From Bacillus sp. X1(2014) (lineage in GTDB: Bacteria > Bacillota > Bacilli > Bacillales_B > DSM-18226): a stretch of DNA of 49,322 nucleotides. Position numbers and translations under genes: made by a program. The stretch covers positions 1-49,322 of the forward strand of contig NZ_VEED01000026.1 in assembly GCF_007678255.1 (NCBI RefSeq), written 5' to 3'. The notes below the pieces were generated by a model. It saw only the letters and a program-made list of their open reading frames with translations, did not search any database and had not been told where the DNA came from. Of this stretch, positions 7,819-16,732 are shown piece after piece. Position 1 is the first letter of the stretch. Each line of letters starts with the position of its first letter.

Positions 7819-9723
7819 ATGGCTCAATCTAATATAAAAGTAGCTGTTCAGAAGTTTGGTAATTTCTTAAGTTCGATGGTTATGCCAAATATATCGGCTT
7901 TCATAGCGTGGGGCTTAATTACGGCACTATTTATTCCTACAGGATTTTTTCCAAATGAAAACCTTTCCAAATTAGTGGGCCCAATGGTTACCTACCTGCT
8001 TCCGCTATTAATCGGATATACAGGCGGAAAGCTTGTACACGATCAACGCGGGGGTGTCGTTGGGGCGATTGTGACAATGGGTGTTATTGTAGGCGCAGAT
8101 ATCCCAATGTTTCTTGGCGCTATGATCATGGGGCCGCTCGGCGGTTATGTTATTAAGAAATTCGATCAGCTGATTGAAGGTAAAGTCAAAGCTGGTTTTG
8201 AAATGCTTGTGAACAATTTTTCGGCAGGGATATTGGGCGGATTCTTTGCTATTTTAGCCTTTTTAGCCATAGGTCCGGCCGTTACCACATTTACTGGCTG
8301 GCTTGTTACGGGTGTCGATTGGTTATTGGCAACAGGACTTTTGCCATTGACAAGTATCATAATCGAACCTGCAAAAGTATTGTTTTTAAATAATGCAATC
8401 AACCATGGTGTTCTATCACCAATCGGTTTGGAGCAGGCGAAAACAACAGGTAAATCCATACTGTTTCTTCTTGAAGCAAACCCTGGTCCTGGAATTGGTG
8501 TTCTCTTGGCCTATTGTATCTTTGGAAAAGGAAATGCAAGAAGATCGGCACCAGGCGCTGCAATCATTCAGTTTTTTGGCGGGATTCATGAAATTTACTT
8601 TCCATACATTTTAATGCGTCCGATGTTGTTCTTTGCTGTCATCTTGGGGGGAATGAGCGGAGTATTCACCTTAATGCTGTTAGGCGGAGGATTATCTGCT
8701 CCAGCATCGCCAGGTAGTATTCTTGCTATTATGGCTGTTACTCCGCCACATGCAAGTACTTATTTAGCGAATATTGCTGGTGTCCTAGTAGCTGGAATTG
8801 TATCCTTTGTTCTTTCATCATTTATTTTAAAAACAGGTAAGCAAAAAGATGAAGATCTTGAAGATGCAGCAAGAAAAATGCAAGAAATGAAAGGTAAGAA
8901 AAGCTCTGTTGCTAATGTTTTCGCTGCTAATGATGGAAAACTCCCAGAACAGGTAAGCAGGATTATCTTCGCTTGTGATGCCGGAATGGGGTCAAGTGCA
9001 ATGGGTGCGTCTCTTCTTCGGAAAAAGGTTAAGGAAGCAGGGATGAATATTTCAGTTACCAATATGGCGATTAGTAACCTGCCTTCTGATGCCCAAATTG
9101 TTATAACGCAGGAGGAATTGACACCTAGAGCTCAGAAACAAGTACCACATGCTTTTCATATTTCAGTTGATAATTTCCTATCAAGCCCGGAATATGATAA
9201 ATTAATCAATCGGTTAAAAAATCCTGAAACAGCTGAGCTGCAGGAAATCGTTGAAGACGCAGAAGCAGTTGTTCCAAGTGGTGATCCGCATACAGATGAT
9301 GCTTTGCTTCGTGAAGAAAATATTTTTCTCAATCAGGAATTTGCGTCGAAAGAAGAGGCGATTCGTTTTGCGGGTCGAGCACTAGTCAAGGCGGGATATG
9401 TGAAGGAAAGCTACATTGATGCCATGATTGACCGAGATGAAATGACCTCTACGTATATGGGCAATGATGTTGCGATTCCACACGGTACTGAAGAAGCGAA
9501 AAAGGATGTTTTGAATTCTGGGTTTACTGTTTTACAAGTACCAAATGGTGTAGATTTTGATGGGCAAAAGGTAAGGCTGATTTTCGGTATTGCTGGGAAA
9601 GATGGTACACACCTTGAAATTTTATCTGGAATTGCCGTCACTTGTTCTGATATGGCTAACATAGAAAAACTGGTTGAGGCCAAATCTGCAACAGAAATCA
9701 TGGATATTTTAAATGATAAATAA
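7819..9723 (+). CDS. mtlA: Mannitol-specific PTS transporter EIICBA (MtlA)
   Basis: This 634-residue enzyme II imports and phosphorylates mannitol to mannitol-1-phosphate. Three domains are fused. The membrane EIIC is about residues 1-340, with the substrate-site motif GIHE near 255-258. EIIB is about 370-465, with phosphocysteine Cys386 in FACDAGMGSSAMG. EIIA is about 490-634, with phosphohistidine His555 in AIPHGTEEAKK. In B. subtilis EIIA is a separate protein (MtlF); here the layout is like E. coli MtlA. I prefer ATG 7819 (MAQSNIKVAVQKFG) over the in-frame ATG 7801 because AAGGGATGTGGG precedes it. MtlR and mtlD follow. Confidence 0.95.
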   Translation: MAQSNIKVAVQKFGNFLSSMVMPNISAFIAWGLITALFIPTGFFPNENLSKLVGPMVTYLLPLLIGYTGGKLVHDQRGGVVGAIVTMGVIVGADIPMFLGAMIMGPLGGYVIKKFDQLIEGKVKAGFEMLVNNFSAGILGGFFAILAFLAIGPAVTTFTGWLVTGVDWLLATGLLPLTSIIIEPAKVLFLNNAINHGVLSPIGLEQAKTTGKSILFLLEANPGPGIGVLLAYCIFGKGNARRSAPGAAIIQFFGGIHEIYFPYILMRPMLFFAVILGGMSGVFTLMLLGGGLSAPASPGSILAIMAVTPPHASTYLANIAGVLVAGIVSFVLSSFILKTGKQKDEDLEDAARKMQEMKGKKSSVANVFAANDGKLPEQVSRIIFACDAGMGSSAMGASLLRKKVKEAGMNISVTNMAISNLPSDAQIVITQEELTPRAQKQVPHAFHISVDNFLSSPEYDKLINRLKNPETAELQEIVEDAEAVVPSGDPHTDDALLREENIFLNQEFASKEEAIRFAGRALVKAGYVKESYIDAMIDRDEMTSTYMGNDVAIPHGTEEAKKDVLNSGFTVLQVPNGVDFDGQKVRLIFGIAGKDGTHLEILSGIAVTCSDMANIEKLVEAKSATEIMDILNDK

Positions 9724-9742
9724 TAAATAGTTCTCATATAAC

Positions 9743-9784
9743 GACTAGAAAAGCAGCAGATGCCGCTTTTCTAGTCACTTTTTC
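9743..9784 (+). terminator. Terminator between mtlA and mtlR
   Basis: GACTAGAAAAGC pairs with GCTTTTCTAGTC across a 10-base loop and is followed by ACTTTTTC. It would lower mtlR-mtlD expression from the mtlA promoter. Confidence 0.88.
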
Positions 9785-9818
9785 CTCGTGTACTTTTAAT
9801 CAGAAACGAGTTGATTGC

Positions 9819-11912
9819 ATGTATATAACTTCTAGGGAAAAAGCAATCATTGAATTAATCGTTAAAACATCAGGTAAGCATACCGTTGCGTCGATTGCAA
9901 CATACTTAAACGTAAGCGGGCGAACGGTCCAACGCGATTTAAAAGCAGTAGAAAAAATTCTTGAGACATTTGATCTCCATTTAATGCGAAATATGGAGAA
10001 GGGATTTGCCATTGAGGGGAAGAACGAACAAGTTTTTCGCCTATTCCAATTTTTAATGGGGAATAATTCAGTCGATCAAACACCGCAAGAAAAAAAACTA
10101 CAGCTTCTAATAACTTTGGTCCAAGAGGAATCCTACAAGATTCAAGTATTATCAAGTACCATTGGTGTCAGTACTACAACTTTGACAGCTTATTTAGATG
10201 AATTAGAAGATTGGCTTGGTCGTTTTAATGTGCAAATGACAAGAAAACGAGGTGTGGGGGTCGATATGATCGGCTCAGAGTCATCTAAGCGGAAAGCCCT
10301 AGCAAGTTATATTCTGCTTCATTTTAATGAAGAACTGATAGAGAGATTATTTTTGTTGGAAAATGGTAAGTATGATCAGAGAAATATTTTACATTACTTT
10401 CTACCCGACTATCTTCTTGCCATAGAGCGGTTAGTAAATACTATTTTTAGTAATTCGCAACTGCGGCTTGCCGATAGTGATTATATTGGGCTTATCGTAC
10501 ATATATGTATTACCATGCAAAGGACAGAGGACTTCTTTTTATTAAAGGAGGATGTAGAATTCTCCGATGATTTAACAAATGAGTATCGGCTAATAATGGA
10601 AATTTGTAAGGAACTGGAAGAGATCTTCTCGGTCAAGTTCACTAAAGAGGATTTCATCTATTTAGCCGTAATCCTTAAGGGTTCCAAACTTCAGGCAGCG
10701 GATGAGGCTCCCTATGACAGTATTGGTCTTAGCAAATTGGTTAGAGCCCTTATAAAGGATGTCTCATCCCAGCTGCATGTTGATTTAACTAATGACTTTT
10801 CATTGTATCAAGGACTACTGGCTCACATGGAACCATCTCTTTATCGAATCAAACAACAAATAGGCTTATTTAACCCTTTAAAAGAGGAAATAATGCGGAA
10901 GTATCCGTTATTGTTTCTAGCGGTAAAAAATAGTGTAGAAAAGCAGTTGAAAAGGATTGATTCCTTCCCTGATGATGAAATTGCCTTTATTGTCATGCAT
11001 TTTGGATCGGCGCTTGTTTTAAGGGAAGAAAAGTTACCAATCCATGCATTGGTGGTTTGTCCGACCGGTATCGGAACCTCTAAAATGCTCGCAAGCAGAG
11101 TGAAAAAGGAGATTCCAGGAATTGATCAGATAGAAATCAAATCTATCAAGGAAATTACGCAAAAAGATCAAATAAAAGACTATGATTTGATTATTTCAAC
11201 TGTGAACCTTCCGTTTATAGACATAGATTATATTTTAGTTTCCCCCCTTTTAACAGAGGAAAATATAGAGGCGATTCGGCAATTCTTGCGCCAAAATATT
11301 GATGCCCTAACGGAGAAAAAACGATACCTAGGATCTTCACCAAAAGAATCTTTTTCAGCTGATGAAGGAACAAAAGCAGACATTACCGAAGTCTTGCAAC
11401 AGTTAAAAGATGTCCACCAAAGCATAGAGGCCGTCCTAACAAATTTCTGTGTCAATCGGATGCCTGAAGTAAATAACCATGAAAAGATTATTGAAAGAAT
11501 GGTATATACGGCTGAGAAGGAAAAACTGTTAACAAATGGTGAAGATGTACTGACCTCATTAAAAGAGCGAGAAAATAAAGGCGGACTCGGAATACCAGAA
11601 ACAGGAATGGCCCTTTTCCACTGCAGGAATAAACATGTTCAGACGCTTATTTTTAGGATTGCGCATTTGGAGCAGCCTTTGCTTGTAAGAGGAATGGATG
11701 GGAAGGATATGTTTATTAAAAATTTGCTGTTAATGTTGGCACCTGAGGGATTAGCGGTTAAAGAGCAGGAAATAGTAAGTTTGATAAGTACAAGTTTAAT
11801 TGAAAATAAGGAAGCTATCCAGATTTTTTCATCAGCGAATGAAGAGATGATCCGGGAGAGATTAGAGACGGTCTTTTTGGACTATCTTCATACAAATATT
11901 ATTAAGGAATGA
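9819..11912 (+). CDS. mtlR: Mannitol operon transcriptional activator MtlR (PRD regulator)
   Basis: This 697-residue activator is controlled by PTS phosphorylation. An N-terminal HTH (about residues 10-60, NVSGRTVQRDLKAVEKIL) is followed by two PTS-regulation domains; His336 (LLAHMEPSL) and His394 (IVMHFGSAL) mark PRD2. An EIIB-like domain has Cys414 (VVCPTGIGTSKML) and a C-terminal EIIA-like domain has His601 (ALFHCRNKH). The equivalent residues in B. subtilis MtlR are phosphorylated and report HPr and EII status. The start is weakly supported by its Shine-Dalgarno, but the N terminus aligns with the family. It lies between mtlA and mtlD, whose start it nearly touches. Confidence 0.94.
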   Translation: MYITSREKAIIELIVKTSGKHTVASIATYLNVSGRTVQRDLKAVEKILETFDLHLMRNMEKGFAIEGKNEQVFRLFQFLMGNNSVDQTPQEKKLQLLITLVQEESYKIQVLSSTIGVSTTTLTAYLDELEDWLGRFNVQMTRKRGVGVDMIGSESSKRKALASYILLHFNEELIERLFLLENGKYDQRNILHYFLPDYLLAIERLVNTIFSNSQLRLADSDYIGLIVHICITMQRTEDFFLLKEDVEFSDDLTNEYRLIMEICKELEEIFSVKFTKEDFIYLAVILKGSKLQAADEAPYDSIGLSKLVRALIKDVSSQLHVDLTNDFSLYQGLLAHMEPSLYRIKQQIGLFNPLKEEIMRKYPLLFLAVKNSVEKQLKRIDSFPDDEIAFIVMHFGSALVLREEKLPIHALVVCPTGIGTSKMLASRVKKEIPGIDQIEIKSIKEITQKDQIKDYDLIISTVNLPFIDIDYILVSPLLTEENIEAIRQFLRQNIDALTEKKRYLGSSPKESFSADEGTKADITEVLQQLKDVHQSIEAVLTNFCVNRMPEVNNHEKIIERMVYTAEKEKLLTNGEDVLTSLKERENKGGLGIPETGMALFHCRNKHVQTLIFRIAHLEQPLLVRGMDGKDMFIKNLLLMLAPEGLAVKEQEIVSLISTSLIENKEAIQIFSSANEEMIRERLETVFLDYLHTNIIKE

Positions 11913-11917
11913 TAAAA

Positions 11918-13060
11918 ATGAAATTAGCAGTCCATTTTGGAGCAGGAAATATTGGAAGAGGATTTATTGGCGCACTTTTTTCACAGTCCGGCTATCATGT
12001 TACCTTTGTTGATATCGCCGAGCAAATCATAAACCAGTTAAATGAGGAAAAGCAATATCAAGTAAAATTGGCAACCGATCAACAAGAAAGTACGATGGTT
12101 GAAAATGTTTCCGGATTGAATAATTTGATACAGGAAAAAGAGGTAGTGGAAGCGATCAGCAAGGCCACTTATCTCACGACGGCAATAGGGCCCAATATTT
12201 TGCCGCATATTGCCCCTTTAATGGCGAAAGGAATAGCCGAACGAGTTAAATCAAACGATGAGAAGTTATATGTGATTGCCTGTGAAAATCAAATTTCAGC
12301 AACAGACTTGTTAAAGGGCTATATATTTGACCATCTAGATGAAGAAACAAAGGAAAATTTAGCAGGAAAAGTCTATTTCTTTAATTCTGCCGTTGACCGG
12401 ATTGTACCGATTCAGAACAATCAGGGCTCACTCGATGTGCTGGTTGAAACCTATTATGAATGGGTTGTGGAAACAAGTGAGAGCATCCCGCCTGTTGAAG
12501 GAATGAAGATTGTCGCTGATCTTGCTCCATTTATTGAAAGAAAGCTTTTTACCGTGAATACTGGCCATGCCACCATTGCCTATCTTGGCTATCTAGGAAA
12601 TAAGGAAACAATTGATCAAGCGTTAGCAGATGAAGACATTCTGAATCAAGTTCGAGCAACTCTTGGAGAGACCGGTGCTTATTTAATTAAACAATATGGT
12701 TTAAATTCTGATGAACACCAGCAATATATTGATAAGATTATTCATCGCTTTAAGAATGCGCATTTAAATGATGCAGTGACAAGGGTAGCCCGTGGGCCTC
12801 TGCGTAAACTAGGACCAAATGATCGTTTTGTAAAACCGGCTACGGAAGCGGCCAAAGCAGGCCTTTCTTTCACAAATCTTGCAAAGGCGATTGCATCTGC
12901 CTTACGTTTCGATTATCAAGAAGATCAAGAAGCGGTGAAACTTCAAGCGATGATTCAGGACAAAGGACTACCGACAGTTCTGAACGAAGTATGCGGGCTG
13001 GATGAAAATAGTGAAATTTCTAACGAGGTAATTAGACAGTACAATTTGCTCAAGAATTAA
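11918..13060 (+). CDS. mtlD: Mannitol-1-phosphate 5-dehydrogenase MtlD
   Basis: MtlD oxidises mannitol-1-phosphate to fructose-6-phosphate with NAD. The 380-residue long-chain polyol dehydrogenase has the Rossmann motif HFGAGNIGRGFIG at the N terminus, the NSAVDRIVP motif (about residues 145-155) and the catalytic KLFTVNTGHATIAYLG region. Two in-frame ATGs exist: 11909 overlaps the mtlR stop and sits right against AAGGA, whereas 11918 is 9 bases after it, so 11918 is the likely start. It is co-transcribed with mtlR, and a strong hairpin follows at 13064. Confidence 0.96.
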   Translation: MKLAVHFGAGNIGRGFIGALFSQSGYHVTFVDIAEQIINQLNEEKQYQVKLATDQQESTMVENVSGLNNLIQEKEVVEAISKATYLTTAIGPNILPHIAPLMAKGIAERVKSNDEKLYVIACENQISATDLLKGYIFDHLDEETKENLAGKVYFFNSAVDRIVPIQNNQGSLDVLVETYYEWVVETSESIPPVEGMKIVADLAPFIERKLFTVNTGHATIAYLGYLGNKETIDQALADEDILNQVRATLGETGAYLIKQYGLNSDEHQQYIDKIIHRFKNAHLNDAVTRVARGPLRKLGPNDRFVKPATEAAKAGLSFTNLAKAIASALRFDYQEDQEAVKLQAMIQDKGLPTVLNEVCGLDENSEISNEVIRQYNLLKN

Positions 13061-13063
13061 TAC

Positions 13064-13110
13064 AAGGGTCAGTCCCCCACTGCGTTAAAGCAGCGGGGGA
13101 CTGACCCTTT
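13064..13110 (+). terminator. Long hairpin terminator after mtlD
   Basis: A 20-base-pair stem (13064-13083 with 13090-13109) has one A-C mismatch and a GTTAAA loop, followed by TTCC. The stem motif AGTCCCCC / GGGGGACT is unusually G+C-rich for this genome and may itself be a small dispersed repeat. Confidence 0.75.
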
Positions 13111-13184
13111 TCCAAAGGATAATATTTAATAAAATGGGGGATTTTAATATAGTCAATCATAATTTCTTTGGAAGGATGTTTAAT

Positions 13185-13670
13185 ATGGAGAAAAAACTCT
13201 TAAATTTACTTACATCTTTATGTTTTATTTCCGTGCCATTTTTATTTAAAGGATCAAAAATGAGAGAAACTCTCGTCATTTTTTTCTCAAAAGGAGTATT
13301 AGCTACTCTTATTGATGCGTATGTAGTTGGAACAAAAAGAGTTGCATATCCAGTTCGTCCTTTTCCGAAGATTTTTAAAACGAACATTATTTATGACATA
13401 CTATTTTTCCCAATTTTAAGTGTGATCTGGGTCAAGATTTCTTACAACGATAAATTTTGGAAAATACTATTGAAAAGTTTAATATTTAGTGTTCCTATGA
13501 GTATTGGTCAATGGTATATGGAAAGGAATACAAAGTTATTTAAATGGGGAAAATGGACAGTCTTCCATACTTTTGGCAGTGTGAATTTTACATTATTTAC
13601 GATTAGAGGTTTTGTTGGATTACTAAAAATATTGGATAAATTCAAGGGCAATCAAAAGGTAATTGAATAA
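13185..13670 (+). CDS. CBO0543 family integral membrane protein
   Basis: This 161-residue protein has about four hydrophobic segments (near residues 5-22, 30-45, 70-90 and 105-120). It carries the features I associate with the CBO0543 family: a YPVRPFPKIFK stretch, a SVPMSIGQWYMERNT block and WTVFHT near the C terminus. No biochemical role is known for the family. I chose ATG 13185 (MEKKLLN) because GAAGGATG lies 8 bases ahead; an in-frame ATG at 13134 has poor spacing. It has no obvious operon partner: a terminator precedes it and a new promoter follows it. Confidence 0.65.
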   Translation: MEKKLLNLLTSLCFISVPFLFKGSKMRETLVIFFSKGVLATLIDAYVVGTKRVAYPVRPFPKIFKTNIIYDILFFPILSVIWVKISYNDKFWKILLKSLIFSVPMSIGQWYMERNTKLFKWGKWTVFHTFGSVNFTLFTIRGFVGLLKILDKFKGNQKVIE

Positions 13671-13740
13671 TAGGGTAATCACGGTGGTCGAATGAAAAAG
13701 TGTGAACTGGGTATTTTTTATAAAACGGATCAAATTTTTA

Positions 13741-13769
13741 TTGACAAATCAATTAGTTTATGATATAAT
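13741..13769 (+). promoter_or_regulatory. Perfect sigma-A promoter of the methyltransferase leader
   Basis: TTGACA (13741-13746), a 17-base spacer and TATAAT (13764-13769): a complete consensus match, rare in natural genes and predicting strong transcription. Confidence 0.88.
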
Positions 13770-13775
13770 ATTTAT

Positions 13776-13788
13776 CCATTGACAATGG
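13776..13788 (+). promoter_or_regulatory. Palindrome at the predicted transcription start (operator candidate)
   Basis: CCATTG-A-CAATGG is a perfect 13-base palindrome covering about +1 to +13 of the consensus promoter, a position where a repressor would block transcription. Confidence 0.45.
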
Positions 13789-13808
13789 GTATATTTCTAT
13801 CATAAAAT

Positions 13809-13840
13809 AAACTCCTAGCAGAGCTATGCTAGGAGTTTTT
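13809..13840 (+). terminator. Intrinsic terminator in the methyltransferase leader (attenuator or sRNA end)
   Basis: AAACTCCTAGCA pairs with TGCTAGGAGTTT around GAGCTA and is followed by T's. It lies only about 35-65 bases after the predicted start site and upstream of the gene at 13875, so a transcript of about 65 bases is expected unless there is read-through. Confidence 0.88.
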
Positions 13841-13874
13841 CTGTTTAATAAGGGACTATGAAGGGGGAAACTGT

Positions 13875-14792
13875 TTGCAAACTAGGAAGGAAAGCTTGAC
13901 CGCAATAGTTAGCTGCTTTGCCAGGGGTTATCATGCATCTAACAGTAGAGATCCGATCTTTAATGACTTTATTGCTCATTCACTTTTAAAAGAAGAGGAA
14001 AAACAGTTAATTTCCACCAACTGGGCTAACGCAATTGCCTTCTTTGATCAAGAAAAAAGCGAAACATTGGAAACCTTTGATGAAAAGTTAAAGTGGGTGA
14101 TGAACAACCAGACCATTCCCCAATTAGTCAGCCGGGCAAGATATGCAGAAGATGGACTTAGGTCTGCAATCGAACATGGGTTTAAACAGTATGTCATTCT
14201 CGGTGCAGGTTTCGATACCTTTGCATTAAGGCAAGAAAAGCTTCCAGAGGATTTTATTATTTATGAAGTTGACCATCCTGCAACCCAAGCTTTTAAGATA
14301 AACCGTCTCCAGGAAAGGGGCATTGATATACCCAAAAATGTTAGATTTGTCCCCGTAGATTTTAGAAGTGATTCTCTTCGTGCAGAACTGAAGAAAAGCG
14401 GCTTTGATGAACAACAATATACTTATTTTAGCCTGCTGGGCGTGGTAATGTACCTAGCTAAAAAGGATTTCTACCATTTACTATCTTCTATGGCGGAAAT
14501 GTCCGCAAATGGGAGTTCATTTATCTTTGACTACCTCGATGATACTGCTTTTAATGAAAGACTAGCCTCTAAGAAACTAACCCAAATGAGACAAATTACA
14601 GACCAAACGGGTGAACCCATGATTACCGGCTTCGATCCGTTTGAACTAGACTTGGAATTGCAGGACTGCCAGATGTTACTCTATGAAAATCTCTCTCCAG
14701 CTAATATTGAGGAGATGTATTTTAAGGGGAGAGAAGATGGATTACATGCCTTTGATCATTTTCATTTTGCCCATCTCGTTGTGAATAAATAG
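13875..14792 (+). CDS. Class I SAM-dependent O-methyltransferase (YktD / TIGR00027 type)
   Basis: This 305-residue protein belongs to the leucine-carboxyl-methyltransferase-like group. VILGAGFDTFALR (about residues 110-122) is the SAM-binding glycine loop, IIYEVDHPATQ the acidic ribose-binding strand, and the N-terminal AEDGLRSAIEHG is typical. The closest B. subtilis protein I recall is YktD (304 residues), implicated in polyketide modification; the substrate here is unknown. The start is TTG 13875, 6 bases after AAGGGGGA. Upstream lie a consensus promoter, a palindrome and a terminator, implying conditional read-through. A terminator at 14806 closes the unit, so it is monocistronic. Confidence 0.8.
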   Translation: MQTRKESLTAIVSCFARGYHASNSRDPIFNDFIAHSLLKEEEKQLISTNWANAIAFFDQEKSETLETFDEKLKWVMNNQTIPQLVSRARYAEDGLRSAIEHGFKQYVILGAGFDTFALRQEKLPEDFIIYEVDHPATQAFKINRLQERGIDIPKNVRFVPVDFRSDSLRAELKKSGFDEQQYTYFSLLGVVMYLAKKDFYHLLSSMAEMSANGSSFIFDYLDDTAFNERLASKKLTQMRQITDQTGEPMITGFDPFELDLELQDCQMLLYENLSPANIEEMYFKGREDGLHAFDHFHFAHLVVNK

Positions 14793-14805
14793 GTCGAATC
14801 CCGAC

Positions 14806-14837
14806 GGCACCGCATAGACCTCCTAGCGGTGCTTTTT
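14806..14837 (+). terminator. Terminator of the methyltransferase gene
   Basis: GCACCGC pairs with GCGGTGC across a 12-base loop and is followed by TTTTTGC. Confidence 0.85.
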
Positions 14838-14866
14838 GCTATTATTTCCATTTTTTTGCGGCGATT

Positions 14867-14875
14867 TGATACAAT
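14867..14875 (+). promoter_or_regulatory. Extended -10 promoter of the Bce-type two-component system
   Basis: TGATACAAT (TGn plus TACAAT) lies 29 bases before the response regulator start, after the preceding terminator. No convincing -35 is seen. Confidence 0.5.
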
Positions 14876-14904
14876 CAAGGAGGAGAATAGGGAGGAGTAT
14901 TATA

Positions 14905-15603
14905 ATGTTTAAAATTTTTATAATTGAGGATGACAAACAGTTAGTGAACTTGCTGAAAGAGCATTTACATAAATTTGGGTATGATACGAGGTCTGTTGAA
15001 AAGTTTGATACGGTCCGTGGGGAATTTGAGAAATTTGAACCACACCTTGTTTTATTGGATGTGAATTTGCCGAAATATGATGGTTATTATTGGTGTAGGC
15101 AAATTCGCAGTGTTTCAACTTGTCCGATTCTCTTTATTTCCGCTCGAGAAGGGAAGATGGACCAAGTGATGGCACTAGAAAATGGAGCGGATGATTATAT
15201 CACGAAACCTTTTGATTATGAAATTGTTACGGCGAAAATAAATAGTCACTTGCGAAGAGCTTATGGAGATTATGCTAGTGCGCATAATGAGCGGACGACC
15301 TCAGTGGAAGGTCTAATTTTGGATGTTGAACGGCTGCGGCTAACTTTAAATGAACAGGAAGTTGATCTGAGCCATACGGAAGCCAAAATTTTAGATGAGC
15401 TAATGAAAAAAGTAGAACGAGTTGTCAGCCGTGATCGGCTTTTAGAGAAAATTTGGGACGATCAAGCCTTCGTGGATGATAATACTTTGAATGTGTACGT
15501 AACACGAGTTCGGAAAAAATTAGCTGCCTTGTTTATTGATGATGCCCTTCAAACGGTTCGCGGTCAAGGGTATCGGCTCGTTCCGAACTGGAGGAATATG
15601 TGA
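14905..15603 (+). CDS. BceR-type response regulator (OmpR family)
   Basis: This 232-residue regulator is the DNA-binding half of a peptide-antibiotic sensing system. The receiver domain (about residues 1-118) contains the acidic pocket IEDD, the phosphoacceptor Asp in LVLLDVNLPKYDG and the switch Lys in GADDYITKPF. The C-terminal winged helix (about 130-230) contains LSHTEAKILDELM and VYVTRVRKKL. GGAGGAG lies 7 bases before ATG 14905. It overlaps the kinase start by one base, and a matching inverted repeat stands in front of the ABC transporter at 16771. Paralogues BceR, PsdR and YxdJ cannot be told apart without a tree. Confidence 0.88.
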   Translation: MFKIFIIEDDKQLVNLLKEHLHKFGYDTRSVEKFDTVRGEFEKFEPHLVLLDVNLPKYDGYYWCRQIRSVSTCPILFISAREGKMDQVMALENGADDYITKPFDYEIVTAKINSHLRRAYGDYASAHNERTTSVEGLILDVERLRLTLNEQEVDLSHTEAKILDELMKKVERVVSRDRLLEKIWDDQAFVDDNTLNVYVTRVRKKLAALFIDDALQTVRGQGYRLVPNWRNM

Positions 15604-16574
15604 TGAGGCTTTTTTTTCGGGAACAGCTGGCATTGATTCTCTTTTATTTTCTTCAAATGGTCGTGATAACGTGCATTTATTGGCTTGACGGCTATCGTCA
15701 TTTATCGATAAGTCTTTATGCAGCATTCCTAAGTACATGCCTTCTAATTGGTTATCTCTTTTTTCGATACATCACGAATCGCTCGTTCTACCAGCGCATG
15801 GAAAAACAGCTGACCTCCATGGAGGATTTTACAAGCAATGTACAGCAAAGCCCACTGGCCGAGAGCTTACAGCAGCTTTTGAAAAGCCAATTCCGTCACT
15901 ATAAAACAGACCTTCATAATTATAAATACAAACTGGAGGGTTATATTCAGTTTATCAATCAATGGGTGCATCAAATGAAGACCCCTTTGTCTGTTATTCA
16001 TTTAATTGTCCAGGATGACGATGATTCCCGGTCCAACGCGATTAGGGATGAGCTGGATCGTCTTAAAAAGGGATTGGACATGGTTTTATACACAGCACGT
16101 TTAGATACTTTTGAACGCGATTTTTATGTGGAGACCCTAAATTTGCAAACCATTGCCCGTTCTGTGACCTCCAGCCAGAAACGGTTATTTATTCGGAAGC
16201 GAGTGTTCCCAGTGATAGAAATCGATGGGGGTCTTCGTGTGGCGTCAGATGAAAAATGGTTGTCCTTTGCAATTACCCAGTTGATGATCAATGCCCTGCG
16301 CTATACCGTCGAGGAGAATCGTAAAATTTACTTTCATGGCTACAAGCGTGGAATAAAAACAGTTTTAGAAATCCGTGATGAAGGAGTCGGGATTCCCCCA
16401 AGCGACTTACCCCGTGTCTTTGATCCCTACTTTACAGGTGAAAATGGCCGTAACTTTCAAGAATCCACCGGAATGGGCCTCCATCTCGTCAAGCAAATCT
16501 GCGAAAAACTCGGTCATCACATCGAAATCGAATCCATCGTCAATCAAGGAACAACCGTCCGGATCATGTTCTAG
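15603..16574 (+). CDS. BceS-type intramembrane-sensing histidine kinase
   Basis: This 323-residue kinase has two closely spaced membrane helices (about residues 8-28 and 34-54) with almost no external loop, the mark of BceS-like sensors that read the state of their ABC transporter. The DHp box HQMKTPLSVIHL carries the phosphoacceptor His. The ATPase domain has QLMINALRYT (N box), DEGVGIPPSDLP and GMGLHLVKQI (G boxes). ATG 15603 overlaps the response regulator stop TGA; GAGGAA is 7 bases ahead, so it is preferred over GTG 15600. It is part of a four-gene Bce-like module. Confidence 0.88.
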   Translation: MRLFFREQLALILFYFLQMVVITCIYWLDGYRHLSISLYAAFLSTCLLIGYLFFRYITNRSFYQRMEKQLTSMEDFTSNVQQSPLAESLQQLLKSQFRHYKTDLHNYKYKLEGYIQFINQWVHQMKTPLSVIHLIVQDDDDSRSNAIRDELDRLKKGLDMVLYTARLDTFERDFYVETLNLQTIARSVTSSQKRLFIRKRVFPVIEIDGGLRVASDEKWLSFAITQLMINALRYTVEENRKIYFHGYKRGIKTVLEIRDEGVGIPPSDLPRVFDPYFTGENGRNFQESTGMGLHLVKQICEKLGHHIEIESIVNQGTTVRIMF

Positions 16575-16672
16575 GTCATTTAAGGTGTTACTTTAGATGT
16601 CAGGCACCGTCCGTGGACACTCCCCTTTTTTGTCTTTCTGGGGTGGACAATCGGATGTTTGTCGTTTTAAAC

Positions 16673-16688
16673 CTTACAGATTTGTAAG
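16673..16688 (+). promoter_or_regulatory. BceR-like operator upstream of the ABC transporter
   Basis: CTTACA-GATT-TGTAAG is a perfect inverted repeat with a 4-base spacer, matching the known BceR-class pattern TTACA-N4-TGTAA. It is centred about 52 bases upstream of the likely -10. A further half site ACTGTAAG follows at 16692. Confidence 0.8.
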
Positions 16689-16732
16689 CTAACTGTAAGT
16701 TAACGACATAGCTCCGGGTGTGGTTTTCTAGC

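Noticed and set aside
13064..13110. Insertion-sequence end or transposon scar after mtlD
   Set aside because: The long stem fits a terminator; no matching inverted end or transposase was seen nearby.
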